Shown: positions 45,061 through 57,578 of the stretch, in pieces
How the letters are laid out: every line of letters begins with the position of its first letter
Numbering within the stretch: position 1 is the first letter of the stretch
Assembly (NCBI RefSeq): GCF_040954835.1
Contig: NC_090699.1
Span: forward strand, 15,927,817 to 15,991,816
Origin: Lepisosteus oculatus
Taxonomy: Eukaryota; Chordata; Actinopteri; Semionotiformes; Lepisosteidae
Direction of reading: 5' to 3'
DNA length: 64,000 nt
Translations under genes and position numbers: made by a program
The notes under the pieces: generated by a model
Seen by the model: only the letters and a program-made list of their open reading frames with translations
What the model was told of the DNA's origin: nothing
Databases searched by the model: none

Positions 45061-45669
45061 TGGAGAGATAAGAGAGTTCCAATGTGTTAAACAGACACCT
45101 TGCTCTATCCTCCAGTTTCTTGTCCCAGGATTTCTGGCCTGTATCTGCAGTACTCAGACCTCAACAGCAGGGGGCTCTCTACTGGACCAGTTACAGGAGA
45201 TGAGAAGATGTGGAAATGACAGCACATTAATCACCCCCCCCCACCAACTTGATTACAGATTTTATGCATCTTATTTAAATGATACAAAAGTGAAAAGTCT
45301 CTTTCATATTAATATCACAAAGATGCATCTACAATAGTTAAGAGTTAAGAGTTAAAAGGTGTTTAAAAATAAGTAAATCACAAGGTAACAAATTCCTCCC
45401 TGTGGCGCCGGGAGGAGGAATGCTTTCCTTGCTCAGGTCCTCACGTTGTGAGAGTCACTGTGAGCTGAAGTGCCACGACCAAATAATCCCAGTCCTAGCT
45501 CCCAGGGGTGCAGAGACAGGTATGTCCCGCCTCCTGCCGAACCCAAGCCCAGGCTATGTCACTAACCTGCCTGTGCTCTACATGCCTGATAACACAAGCT
45601 GAAGACGTCAGGCTTACTTGCAATCTGCTCACTATATTGTGACAGCTACACTTCATTAAATTCAGAGTA

Positions 45670-45870
45670 ACTGGAGAGCCTATCCGGGGCCAATGTTCCT
45701 AGAAGCCAGTTAACCTCCCAGCATGTCTGTGGACTGTGGGAGGAAACCCACACAAACATGGGGAGAACATGCAGACTCCATACAGATAGCACCCCAAGAA
45801 TTGAACCTGGAGCCGTAGTGCTACAAGATAGCCATGCTTACCACGGCACCATTGTGCCACCCCCTGCTTT
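45670..45870 (-). mobile_element. tRNA-derived SINE fragment
   Basis: Contains GCCAGTTAACCTCCCAGCAT, GGACTGTGGGAGGAAACC and GGGGAGAACATGCAGACTCC, and ends in a head-like GGCACCATTGTGCCACC. The middle is shortened. Confidence 0.75.
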
Positions 45871-46695
45871 TCAAATGCAGTTTAATTCATTTAATTATCT
45901 GGACAACTACAGGCATCTTAGACCACAGACCCAAGAGCTGTGAGGCACAATGCTAACCTCACCTGTCTATTACATTTTAACTTTGGTGTCTTTATTCAAA
46001 ACAACCTGCGGCTATAAAACAAGAAGGTAAGGAGGTTTACTCTCCAATACAATGAAGAGAACAGGAAAAAAATCAATGTACAATAGCACTTCCTGAATAA
46101 CTCAGGAGCAGTCCTGTATGCTCAACTCACCTCAAAACATGTAAGTAAAACATATCATACAAAATAAAATAACCACACTGAAATATTAATATTCTATATC
46201 CAAATGATAGTTGATAGATATTTTATTGATCCCGTGAGGGAAATTGTAGAATAACAAATAACCTGTTGTTAAAAATCAGTAAAAAAAACTTACTTACAAA
46301 ACTTGCTAATGAAGTTAGTGAGGCTTCATTTTGTTAATTCAGAATCATGTTTTTCATGTCAATAAAGACTTGGAAGTTTTTTTTTTCTCCCACGGGAACT
46401 GTACTATGCTAAAAAAACAACTTTGTAGGATTTGTAGATTTGTCTGCACATACAGATTCCAAACATCACTTACTTACCTACAAAGGAGTCCGTATTTGGG
46501 AGAATTTAAAAGTAAAGCCTCAGTTTCTGGGGGAGTGTTAATCTTTGACATTGTCATCAGTCTTGTCCCGTTCGGCAGGTATTGCTACATTTCGAAAAGT
46601 GATCAGTCCCAAGTTTTAAGCCTGGATGGGGAATATCCTTCTTTCCCTGCTCTTACTCACACTAAGACCTCTCTCCCCCCCCTGAGCGTCAGCCT

Positions 46696-46884
46696 GTGGA
46701 GATGGAGGTGTGTGTGGATATTGACGAGAGGAAGGTCTCCTTTTACACAGTGGAGTCCAGGACTCACATCTTCACGTTCACTGACATGGCCTTCAATCAG
46801 GGGGAGAAGATCTATCCTGTCTTCAGGACCTGGGATTCAGATAAAGACCTTGTGCTGCTGCCTCCTGTCAGAGGTCGAGATTAA
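46696..46884 (+). pseudogene. Isolated PRY-SPRY (B30.2) C-terminal fragment
   Basis: The frame encodes VDIDERKVSFYTVESRTHIF, FTDMAFNQGEKIYPVFRTWD and LVLLPPV, then a stop. This is the C-terminal half of a TRIM/butyrophilin-type SPRY domain. No N-terminal SPRY, RING or B-box sequence was found upstream in any nearby frame. It is either a relic or a terminal exon whose partners have been lost. Confidence is high for the domain, low for a functional gene. Confidence 0.6.
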
Positions 46885-46919
46885 ACACGTCACTGACTCC
46901 TGAGCACAGGCTGGTTCTG

Positions 46920-47950
46920 TTACAACCCCATTCCGCACACGCCCTCACTAATAACCTCATTCTCCAGTCACGCCTCAGCTCCGCCCTGTTTGAACCCTCT
47001 CGTCTCGCTGTTCCAGGCTCAGTATTAGAGTCCCAGGCTTGCCAGCTTGCCGCCAGCTCAGTCTATTCCCTTCCTTGGATTTTTCTGGATTCTCAACCTC
47101 TGCCTTGAATATTGGATTTAGCCTTCTGCTCTGCCCTCGGATCTGTACTAAACCCTCCGCATAGGGTCCAGCTGTTTATTACGCCGCCCTGTCAATATTA
47201 ATGACTCCCTGTCAAAATTAACTATTTCATTATATGTAGTATTGTACATCACATGATTTCATCATTGTTACTGTTTTCTGGGCACCGTTTTACACAGAGG
47301 GTGGTGGGAGTGTGGAACAAGCTGCCCAGCCATGTTGTTGAAGCCGATACCCTGGCCCTGGCTCAAGAAACAGCTGGATGGGATTCTCAGATCAATCCGA
47401 TACCAACTCTCCAATAAGCACCGTGCACGTAGCTTGGGCCTCCCTCTCCTGACACCCTGTGCAGGTGAACGGATCCCCGATGAATCAATCCGACACACAG
47501 GAAACCTCGGAGCGACCAGCTCAGGCCGCACCTGCTCAGGGGAAGCGCTGGTGTTCAAGCAAACCAGTGTGATGAAGCGGAGTTCAGGACCCTGTGCAGA
47601 TGGTATCGTCACGAACCACACTCCCGCGCGCACCTCCCGGCGTACACACCTGCGCCGCTGTTAGCAATTAGCACTGCGCTCCCTGTTTCCTCATTGAGAC
47701 CCGCGCACGCCTCGCTCACTGTTGAGATCGTCCTAGCCTTCCTCTTGTGCGCTTTCTTTCTATACTGACTACTGGATACCCGACCCTGCGCTGCCTCCGA
47801 CCACGTCTCTGCCTCGCGTCTTTTGGACTTGGATACCTCGCTGCCTGGCCCTCTGGATACCCGACCTCACTCTGACTCCGACCTCGCTCCGGTTCCAGCT
47901 CCCTGGAATTCTGACTCGTTCCCTCTCCGCACCGCGTAGGGTCCGATCGC
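46920..47950. repeat. LTR-like and LINE-like repeat patchwork
   Basis: 47280-47400 repeats the GGTGGTGGGAGTGTGGAACA motif also seen near 60250. 47600-47940 is a C/T-rich stretch with repeated TGGATACCCGACC and CCTCCGACCACGTC, ending at ACCGCGTAGGGTCC; 46960-47180 has a diverged relative ending CCGCATAGGGTCC. This is the style of fish LTRs. No coding capacity was recognised. Confidence 0.45.
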
Positions 47951-47959
47951 CTTCACCAC

Positions 47960-48787
47960 TGGTCCGTGCTGATTAGCGTGACGGGGATAATCCGGGAGTA
48001 CGTGGAACAGGACGGCGAGGATCAGGAGGGGTTGACAGACAGGAGGGCGTGGCGATGGTGAACTGGGGCTCGGGGGGGGCGTGGCCAGGGCGAACAAGTC
48101 CAAGGAGTCCAGGGGGGGGGGAATCCTGGGCGAAGTCCAAAAGTCCAAACGGGGAGATCCAGCCAAGACGTGACAAAACATGATTAAAAACCGGAACGGG
48201 ATCGGGTACAGGGACGGGGAATAAAAACGGGATGACGACGCCAGGTGCTCCGAGTCCCGGATTCAGCTGGGTCAGGACGCCGACAGGAGGCCTGTGCCCT
48301 CAAGCTGCGGGAGTAGAGGGACTTGATAGGGGTGTAACCCCGGCGTCCTGGCCAAATTTCCCATTGGCCCTTACCAATCATGGCCTCCTAATAATCCCCA
48401 TCTATGAATTGGCTTCATTACTCTGCTCTCCTCCCCACTGATATCTGATGTGTGGTGAGCGTTCTGGCGCACTATGGCTGCCGTCGCATCATCCAGGTGG
48501 ATGCTGCACATTGGTGGTGGTGGAGGGGAGTCCCCATTACCTGTAAAGCGCTTTGAGTGGAGTGTCAAGAAAAGCGCTATATAAGTGTAAGCAATTATTA
48601 TTTTTAATTATTATTATTGATGGTAGGCGGGCCTCCGGGCGTCCGTCTTCCATCGCAGAGCTGGGAGTAACGAGAGCGCCCAGCTAAAAACAAGGAGGGG
48701 CAGGACTGGGGGCAGGTGCACGAAATCATCAAAAATGTGAAAGAGCCGGAGCGCCCTTAAGAGGAGGGATGACGATCGTGTCAACCA
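47960..48787 (-). mobile_element. LTR-like repeat, copy 3, interrupted by a SINE
   Basis: 47960-48327 and 48617-48787 together align with copies at 29355 and 32380 (GGCGGGCCTCCGGGCGTCC, GCGCCCTTAAGAGGAGGGAT). The interruption is a 5S-SINE tail, so this repeat was in place first. Confidence 0.55.
48328..48616 (+). mobile_element. 5'-truncated 5S-derived SINE nested in the LTR-like repeat
   Basis: It begins at AGGGGTGTAACCCC in the central domain and ends AAAAGCGCTATATAAGTGTA plus (ATT)n. It is flanked by TTGAT at 48323-48327 and 48617-48621, a probable short target duplication. Confidence 0.82.
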
Positions 48788-48847
48788 GACTGGAGATCAC
48801 AAACTCAGTGAATCACGCGCCTCGCCGCTCATCTTTCAGTTTTGCGC

Positions 48848-48853
48848 TTTATT
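48848..48853 (-). terminator. Poly(A) signal of the factor B/C2-like gene
   Basis: TTTATT on the plus strand, AATAAA on the minus strand, about 265 bp downstream of the stop at 49115-49117. Confidence 0.6.
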
Positions 48854-49114
48854 TGTAAGATCTGGTTTCCAGTACAAAAAACCCTGATGGGAAACAAGTT
48901 TCCCGTCGCCCCCCCTCCCCCTGTCCACCTTTATTCGAACCGCAGGGGATCATGGTCCTGGGTTTGACGCTGGTCTCCCCGCTGTAGCCTTTAAAAACAG
49001 CCCGGCGGAGGCTGGACTGCATGATGGGACGGAGTCGTCTCTCCGGGGCGGCAGCCGGTGGCCAGGCTTGAGCGAAGAGGGGAGCGTAGCGATCAGGCGG
49101 GAGGGCGCGCTCGC

Positions 49115-52100
49115 TCAGGCGAACTGCAGGTCCTCCCCCACCTTCCCTCGGATCCACTCCATCATCCGCGCCACGTTGACGTAGAATCCCGTGCTGCCGT
49201 TCGTGCAGTCCTTGTCCCCATAGCTGACAATCCCAATCTGTGCCAGGAGAGGGCAGCAAACCGACCGCGAGCTCAGAGACGGCACTGTACTGACTGGACT
49301 GCGGGCTCATGGCATGAGGGTGTCGTATTCAATAATGTGTTTTCAAAAATACAGGTCATACTGACTTGCCATGACCTCTGGTGTAAATTGTAGAGTAAAC
49401 TAACATGACAATAATTCTGAAATATGCCTTTGTCTGAGATCAGACCCGTCTCATTCTGGTCCTGGAGTGGTCAATGTTTGTAGCATGCCTGTCCAGTCCT
49501 GGTCCTGGAGGGGTCAGTCAGTGTGTCTGCAGCAGGGCTGTCCAGTCCTGGTCCTGGAGGGGTCAGTCAGTGTGTCTGCAGCAGGGCTGTCCAGTCCTGG
49601 TCCTGGAGGGGTCAGTCAGTGTGTCTGTAGGGCTGTCCAGTCCTGGTCCTGGAGGGGTCAGTGTGTCTGCAGCAGGGCTGTCCAGTCCTGGTCCTGGTGT
49701 GCTAGGCAGTGTGTCTGTAGAGCTGTCCCGTCCTCTGAGTATAGTTCTATTCAGGACAGACCGCTCCAGGACCAGGACTGGACTACAGTATTGTATTATT
49801 TAACTAACCCTATGATATCGCTAACAGTCTCTACTTCAGACATCTTGATGAGATGTTATTAACACCATTCCCACTTTCTTAAAGTGGGCAAATGCCATCT
49901 GAAAGATGCAGTTGAATCATTCACAATTCTCTCGGACTGCAGTCCCACCCTCGCCCGCTTCACTGCGACTGAATGATCAGGAGGCTTAGAGCAAGGATGT
50001 ACCTGAATCCAGCGGCCATTCCTCTTGATGACGAAGGGACCTCCGGAATCTCCTGCAACAGAGGTCAGAGGTCAGAGTTCAGGGGGCAGTCCACCAGCCT
50101 ACCAGCCCACACACGGTCGGAGACTCCGGGTCTTGTCTGTATAAGTCACGAGCACATTGACTGTAAATAGCCACATGGCCTCCGTCTGAAACCTGCTGTG
50201 TGTCAGCTGGGATTCAGGCCTGCAGTTTAACGGCTTGTGTGAGCGGTGAGCCTCAGGCAGTGCAGTGTCTCCTCTCGCCTGGCCCCAGAGGCTCCGATTC
50301 TGACACACAGCTCCGATCAGAGAGCAGCCCAGTCGACTCGCGTGTGTTTGGCCACTAGTAGAGCTCCGGTCTACGGATGTCTTCCCTGCCTTTTCTTCAG
50401 GATCACGGGAAAATGGCTTCTGTAACACTGTTGCCCACCTTGATCCGGACACTCGGCTCCCCTTTGTTACACCTGGGCTGGGAGTGTCTCGGGTGTTGGG
50501 GGTTGCTCCTAACAGCCAGGACATTCACACGGAGACTCAGTCTGCATCTAACCCCGTGTAGACTCACTTGGGACACACCTCCCAGACCCTGTTACTAAAT
50601 CAACCAGGCGCACCCTCATCACGCAATGGAGCTCCTTCTTGAAGATCAAGTCCCCTGAGATTCAGTGCTCTGACATTGAGTTAACGCTCGGTTTCTCTTC
50701 CTTGAAGTGAAGCACTACATTTCTTTCATTGCTGCAAGGGCCCTGGCCAGGCAGGGAACTCCACACAGCCTTCCCTTTGAGCCGCACATCAACCTCACGT
50801 CCCCCAGATTCCTGCGAGTCCCTCTGAGCACTTGGGGCTCGTCTTGCCACCGATCACAGCTCCTGTACGTTGGGGACCAGATCGTAACACCTCTGTGTTA
50901 AAAAGGAGTTTCCCATCTTCTCACCCAGTGGAAAGGGAAAGGTGGGGCATTTCGGATTGACAATGGAAAGTAGGTCTTTACACAAAGAGTGTAAACACTC
51001 TTTCCCAAGAGAGCCGACACTTTGGAGAAAAACAGCAGCAGGAGATGTTCAAATCAATTGGCTCCGACCAGCCATTTTCTAACCCAGGGTCACAGAGGAG
51101 CCAGAGCCTATCCCAGCCTATCCCAACAAGCACCAGGCACAAGGCAGGATACACTCTAGACAGGACACCAACCCATCAGGTTCAGACATTTGGTGCCTGT
51201 GCTTGGCTGAGGAGCCAATGGTGCGAAGCTACCATCTGTGGGATAATGACTGAACGCCTCTAAGTCAGAATCCCGCCTAAACACTCCTCAGCCAAGCATC
51301 ACAGGACACACACACAGAAACAGACACAATCCCCGTTTTCCCAGAAACCAATTCACCGACCAGTATGTTTTGGGCTGTGGGGGGAAACTGGAGCACCTGG
51401 AGGAAACTCACATGAGCACAGGGAGAACATACAGACTCCACACCCCAGGAATCAAACCCATGGCCCCAGTGCTGTGAGGCTGTGAGGCAGCGATACACTC
51501 ACCAGAGTGCCACCGTCCTGCTCAAATCAGAATAGCTGTTATGTAGAACATCCTCAGGGGGGCGCTGTAGGGCAAAAGCAATATCCATGGAAAGCCCTAC
51601 CTTTGCAAGCGTCCACATTGTTTCCATTAGCGCAGAGCTTCTCGGCTGTGAAGGGCACATCTGGCAGGATTGTCCCACACTTTTCCCGGCTCTGGGAGAG
51701 GAAGCAGGCAGAGGAATTATTTCCTCGGACAGCTGCTTCCTGGCGTTTGTTACCAAGCCACCAAGATGACAGCTTTTAGGAAGTGTGACAGTTTTTTTGG
51801 GGGGGGTTTCAAGTCAGTCCTGGCCGAGACAAGTCTTCCACCTGTCTTGTCTGTCAACCTGCTTACAAAACCTGCAGGAATAAAGTCTCCTGCTCTGGAG
51901 CCTGGGGTCATTTCCAAACTCTCGGCACTGCCATTGACCTCTAACAAACTCACTTCACCAGCAAACCCAAAAGGCAGTGCTGGCCACAAACTTTTAGAAG
52001 ATGAGAAACAAACTAGTTGTTGACAACTCATGAATTAGACAACCGTTAGTCCCCCTTTGCTATAACCAGGCACAGGAAAGCACAAAGTCCCGCAGACAGG

Positions 52101-55100
52101 GCAAAGTGGGTAGAGGTCTCTCAGCCTCGGTCCAGGATAGCTCTGTAACCCCAGCCCTCCTTCTGTCGCAAAAGATCCTTTCACAGATCTCTGCAGCATG
52201 GTGTCAGAGGCAGGCAGATTGCATCCAAAACCCAACACTTTTCATGTCTCATACACACACTTTCATGTGTTTAATGCACTTTGGCAAGATAACAACCTGT
52301 CTCATCAAGCTCTGAGTATTCCTACTGCATGTGATCTTCTTGGATTAGGACATCCACCCATTTTCCCACCTCTTTATCCAGCACAGGGTCACGGGGAGCT
52401 GGAGTCTATCCCAGGAAGCAACGAGAACAAGGCAGAGTACACCCTGGACACCAGTCCATACACAGACACACACTGTCACACACCCTGGACTGGACACCAG
52501 TCCATCACAGGACACACACAGACTCACACACCCTGGACTGGACACCAGTCCATCACAGGACACACACAGACACACACTCTCACACACTCTGGACACCAGT
52601 CTATCACAGGACACACACAGACACACACTCTCACACACCCTGGACAGGACACCAGTCCATCACAGGACACACACAGACACACACTCTCACACACCCTGGA
52701 AAGGACATCAATCCATCACAGGACACACACAGACACACACTCTCACACACCCTGGACACCAGTCCATCACAGGACACTCACAGACACACACTCTCACACA
52801 CCCTGGACAGGACACCAGTCCATCACAGGACACACACAGACACACACTCTCACACATCCTGGACACCAGTCCATCACAGGACACACACAGACACACACTC
52901 TCACACACCCTGGACAGGACACCAGTCCATCACAGGACACACACAGACACACACTCTCACACACCCTAGACTGGACACCAGTCCATCACAGGACACACAC
53001 AGACTCACACACCCTGGACAGGACACCAGTCCATCACAGGACACACACAGACACACACTCTCACACACTCTGGACACCAGTCCATCACAGGACACACACA
53101 GACACACACTCTCACACACCCTGGACAGGACACCAGTCCATCACAGGACACACACAGACACACACTCTCATACACCCTGGAAAGGACACCAATCCATCAC
53201 AGGACACACACAGACACACACTTTCATACACCCTGGAAAGGACACCAATCCATCACAGGACACACACAGACACACACTTTCATACACCCTGGAAAGGACA
53301 CCAATCCATCACAGGACACACACAGACACACACTCTCACACACCCTGGACAGGACACCAGTCCATCACAGGACACACATAGATACACAGACACACGCACA
53401 CCAAGGCCAGTTTTCCCAGTAGCGAATTACACAACAAGCTATGTGAAAGCTATGCTGTCTAGTGGGCATCAATGCTGACCACTGCGCCACCGTGTTGCCT
53501 GGATTAGGACATATCTCAACAGAACTGACCAATAAACCCGCCCCTGCAATCGAGGCGTTTATCCGGAGTGGGGGGGGGCTCACCTGCACAGTGATGCTGC
53601 CGTACTGCAGGTTGTCCTCCATACATCTGCGCATCTTAATCTTTCCCCAGCCAGTCACGAACCCGTTGACGGTCCTGTAGTCCTCGCCGCCCCGGCCGGT
53701 GAAGATCAGGTCTGGGGGTCACAGGCGAGGGGATTAGCGGAGACCCGCGTTCCCGCCGGGAGAGTGGGAGATGACTCCAGGGGAGCGACACGCACGAAGC
53801 TGGCCCTTGACTGTGGAGGGGCAGCTAGACTGAAACTGCAGCAGCTGTCCTGACCTGCCCACAACTGACCCTGCAGCGACACCCTCATCACCGACACTGT
53901 CCCACTCTGCCTCAGTGTGGGGGATATTTTCTGTAGGTCTGATGCATGCATGCAATGCTCACTTCCAAACAGGTGATAAAAGAGTGAGACCAGAGCTGCG
54001 CTCACACCATAAATCCTCCTATGAACCTGCCTGGGTTCAGAGCGCCACAGGGGAGGCACCTCATGTGTGTCTTCTTGGCAGGGCCTTTGGACAACAGCCT
54101 TTTCCAGCACAAATGAAAACACATTTCAAACCTTCGCCGAACCAGCTTCTTGCACCCTCTGCAGGGCCATTGCTCGGAAAGCTCAATAGTGAAACTCGTA
54201 CATGGTGTCTGCATAAAGAGGCTTGTGATCAAAACAGGAACGCTTAGGGCTAAATGGAGAGAGGTGCATCTGCCTCACACCCAGCCCAGTCAGCCAGCTC
54301 TGCTGTCAGGCTTGGCGATGCAGCAGGGGGTTATAGCTCTGCTTCTCATCAGCAGGGACAGGGAAGGTTGTCAAAACTGATGGGATCACAGATGGATCAG
54401 GGTTCTGGCAACTTGTGCGGCAGATCTAAACCTGGGACACAGCGAACTTGGAGAGAACATGCAAACTCCACACAGACAGCACACAAAGTCTTTAATGACC
54501 ACTGAGAGTCAGAACCTCGGTTTAACATCTCATCCAAAAGATGGATAAACAGAGATATTCAGTGTAATTTTGCAGCTGTGTTACAGCGGCTAAAAACTTT
54601 AAGATCAATCACCAATGAAGCACACAACTGAAGGCAAAGTGCTAGAAAACCGAGCTGATCCCAAAAATGTTTTTACTCCTTCATCTAAACAGCAGGGGGG
54701 CTGATGGATCAATTGGAGCTAAGTACATTGCCTAAAAGGGGACAACGTTAGGGGTTTGAACCCTCCAGTTCAGCCTGGAGCTCAGAGTCTCACCAGAACA
54801 TGCCTCACTGCCGCCCCCTGCTGGCCGAAACAGCCCTCACACAAGTGCTCACAGGGGAAGACGGCATCCAGCCTTTTGTGGTGTCATGACGGGAATTCAG
54901 GGTGAAAGTGTGTGTCATCAAAGAGTTTGAGAGCAGCTGCAGATCGAGGGAAGAGAGGATTCAGTCTCACCTTGGTGCTCACAGCGAGAGCGCCAGTCCA
55001 GTGCAGGAAGAGAGAGGACTTGAGAGAGATCCGCCGTGCAGGGGAGACAGACAGGCCTGTGCAGACGAGACAGACAGTGTCACTGCAGAGTCACCGCCGC

Positions 55101-57578
55101 GCAGACAAGACAGACAGTGTCACTGCAGAGTCACCGCTGCGCAGACGAGACAGACAGTGTCACTGCAGAGACACCGCTGCGCAGACGAGACAGACAGTGT
55201 CACTGCAGAGTCACCGCTGCGCAGACGAGACAGACAGTGTCACTGCAGAGACACCGCTGCGCAGACGAGACAGACAGTGTCACTGCAGAGACACCGCTGC
55301 GCAGACGAGACAGACAGTGTCACTGCAGAGACACCGCCGCGCAGACGAGACAGACAGTGTCACTGCAGAGTCACCGCTGCACAGACGAGAGAGACACCGT
55401 GGGACTGTGTAGGTCATTCTCTCACCATAAATAATCACCATTCCTATGCAATGCAGGGGAACATGTGAACTCCACACAGAATGTGCTCCAATCTGCAGTT
55501 GAACCCAGGATCAAAACACTGTTTGGTAGCAGCCCTGACGTCCCCGCCATGATCTTCCCTCCTGCGGGTCTGTGTGGCCTTTGTCTTACTAATGTTTTGT
55601 GACACAATTAGCCCATAAATCCATTTTCATACTACTTCTTATTAATCAGGCTCACTGAAGCTCACAGAACCTATTATTCTGGGTCACTGTGGAAATCCAG
55701 AGCCTATCCCAGCAAGACACACGCTGGACAAGACACCAGTGAATCGCAGGACACACACAGACACGCACACGCTCACACCAGGGCTGTTTTTCCCAGAAAC
55801 CAATCCAATTAACCTACTAGCATGTCTTTGGACCATGGGAGGAACCAGAGCTCCCAGAGGAAACCAACTAAAAATACCAACTAAAAAGAGAACATGCAAA
55901 CTCCATGCAGACAGTACCCTAGGTCCGGAGGTGTGAGGCAGCAACTGCTACTACTACCACTACTGCTACTACACCACTGCGCCACTGTGCTGCCCTGACA
56001 CATGGTCCCTCTCGTCAATTACGCAACAGGCTGACTCTCAGCTCAGAGTCGGTCATCGCCGCTCAACATCGCGAGGCGCCCCTTGGCTGGTGGCTGGTGG
56101 GGCAGACGTCTCTGACCCCTGTACCTCTTGCGCTCGCCGAAGACGATGTCCTCCTTCAGCTTCAGCAGCCCAATGTCGTAGATATAGCTCTCGTTGTCCT
56201 TGTACATTTCATGCACAATGACCTCCTCCACCACCAGATCACTGCCCTGGCTGTCCGTGCGCCTTGTGATACCTGCGGCGGACACAAGGGGGCAGCAGTG
56301 ATGGGAGTGCTGGAAGAAGGGGCTGGAGCAAACAACACTCACTTCTTACCCTGTAAAATCATTACCTATTAATGTACTAAAATTAATACCGAATTAAATT
56401 TGATGAAAGTACTAATATTTTTACGAACTAAATCGTATATTTTGCAACTGTTTTTATTACTTGAAAAGTTAATGTGAAGAAGGGACTTCTGCCGAGACTT
56501 GCTTTAAGAAACATGACTCGGTCAGCCCGCAGACCACCTGGCACACACTGGCGGACCACCAGTGGTCCACGGACCATTTGCGTCTAGAAGATGCAAGCAA
56601 TGTGTCCACATAACACATGAGTCTCTGGCACAAGTAGCCTCTTCTAGCTCAGCACGTCTCATTGTAGGTTTGTATGTCGTTTTTACCGCCTGTGTGTAGC
56701 CCCCTGCCCTGGTCTCCATTGTCACCTCCAATGTCACCTGCCGGGTGGCAACAATTAATTCACCACTGTCTCCACCGTGGATATGAGGGGATCTGATTCG
56801 GAACTTGGATATCAGAGTCTCTGCCAATATTTCACCACAGGAAACTTAGACTCTACTGTAGTTTTCGCGGGAGGTCTGGTTCTTAAAGGCCTGTGTAGTG
56901 CTATTGGCTCCACACGTTATGAGAACAACCACGCAAATCATTGTATCGTTTTCCAGCTGATCCCTTCAGTCAAACACACTTCTACTAATCTATACACTTC
57001 TATTGATATTTAGGTTAGGTTATTGATGATGCCTGGGGATTTGAGTAATTGATCACACTTTGGGATATAAATTATTAATCCTCCCTGTAATTCCTGAGAG
57101 CTGGAACGTCTTTCTTCCTGTTAATAGCCAGAAATGTGCGTTTGCCTGCTAGCGGTGATCGGGTATTACCGGCAACGACTGTGACGTCGGCAGCGCCACA
57201 GACCACGTCCCTGCACATCAGGACGTGGGCCGCGGTCAGGACCCAGCGCCTGGAGATGATCGAGCCGCCCCCTTTTGGTTTCCAGCTGCCATCACTCTGG
57301 AAGAGAGCACACGCCCACGCTGGGTGAGGCTGACGTCACACAGTCAGGTGCAATGCATTGTGGGATCCCAGGGGAGAGGACGTAACGGCCCTGGAGCAGA
57401 AAGGCAGCACCCATCCCAATTAACCACGCATAGAGAAGCTATGAGGTCCCGGGTTCAAGTACCTTCATCTTCAGCAGCACCTGCCAGGGCCACTGCTTGT
57501 CTCTGGCATTCACTCCTCCGAATACCCTCTTGTACTGGAAGGTCTTCTCCCCTCTGATTCCACAGCTGTCCGAGGACG
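49115..57578 (-). CDS. Serine protease domain exons of the factor B/C2-like gene
   Basis: Seven exons (57578-57463, 57296-57170, 56272-56117, 53711-53584, 51691-51601, 50052-50003, 49237-49115) cover the domain. It starts FQYKR|VFGGVNARDKQWPWQ, has GGGSIISRRWVLTAAHV, then YDIGLLKLKEDIVFGERKRY, GFVTGWGK, DACKGDSGGP and IGIVSYGD, and ends EDLQFA. Asp189 (DAC) and Gly216/226 predict Arg/Lys preference. Cys42 and Cys58 are Gly and Val. The donor at 56117 is inferred; the usual ICLP motif after it is not visible. Confidence 0.83.

Larger units (their letters stand above)
43414..49114. other. Gene-poor region between the lectin gene and the complement-like gene
   Basis: Contents: a Tc1-like relic (43634-44343), SINE fragments (44885-45060, 45670-45870), a lone SPRY fragment (46696-46884), LTR-like sequence (46920-47950), an LTR-like repeat split by a nested SINE (47960-48787) and the poly(A) signal of the complement-like gene. 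Apart from the SPRY fragment no vertebrate gene exon was recognised. Confidence 0.6.

Noticed and set aside
52198-53478. 426-codon plus-strand open frame rich in His, Thr and Asp
   Set aside because: It is a translation of the SINE-derived satellite; the repeat is open in several frames and lies in an intron.
54902-55468. Overlapping open frames of 130-190 codons in all three plus frames
   Set aside because: A 40-bp array without stops produces the same peptide in each frame; this is an intronic minisatellite.
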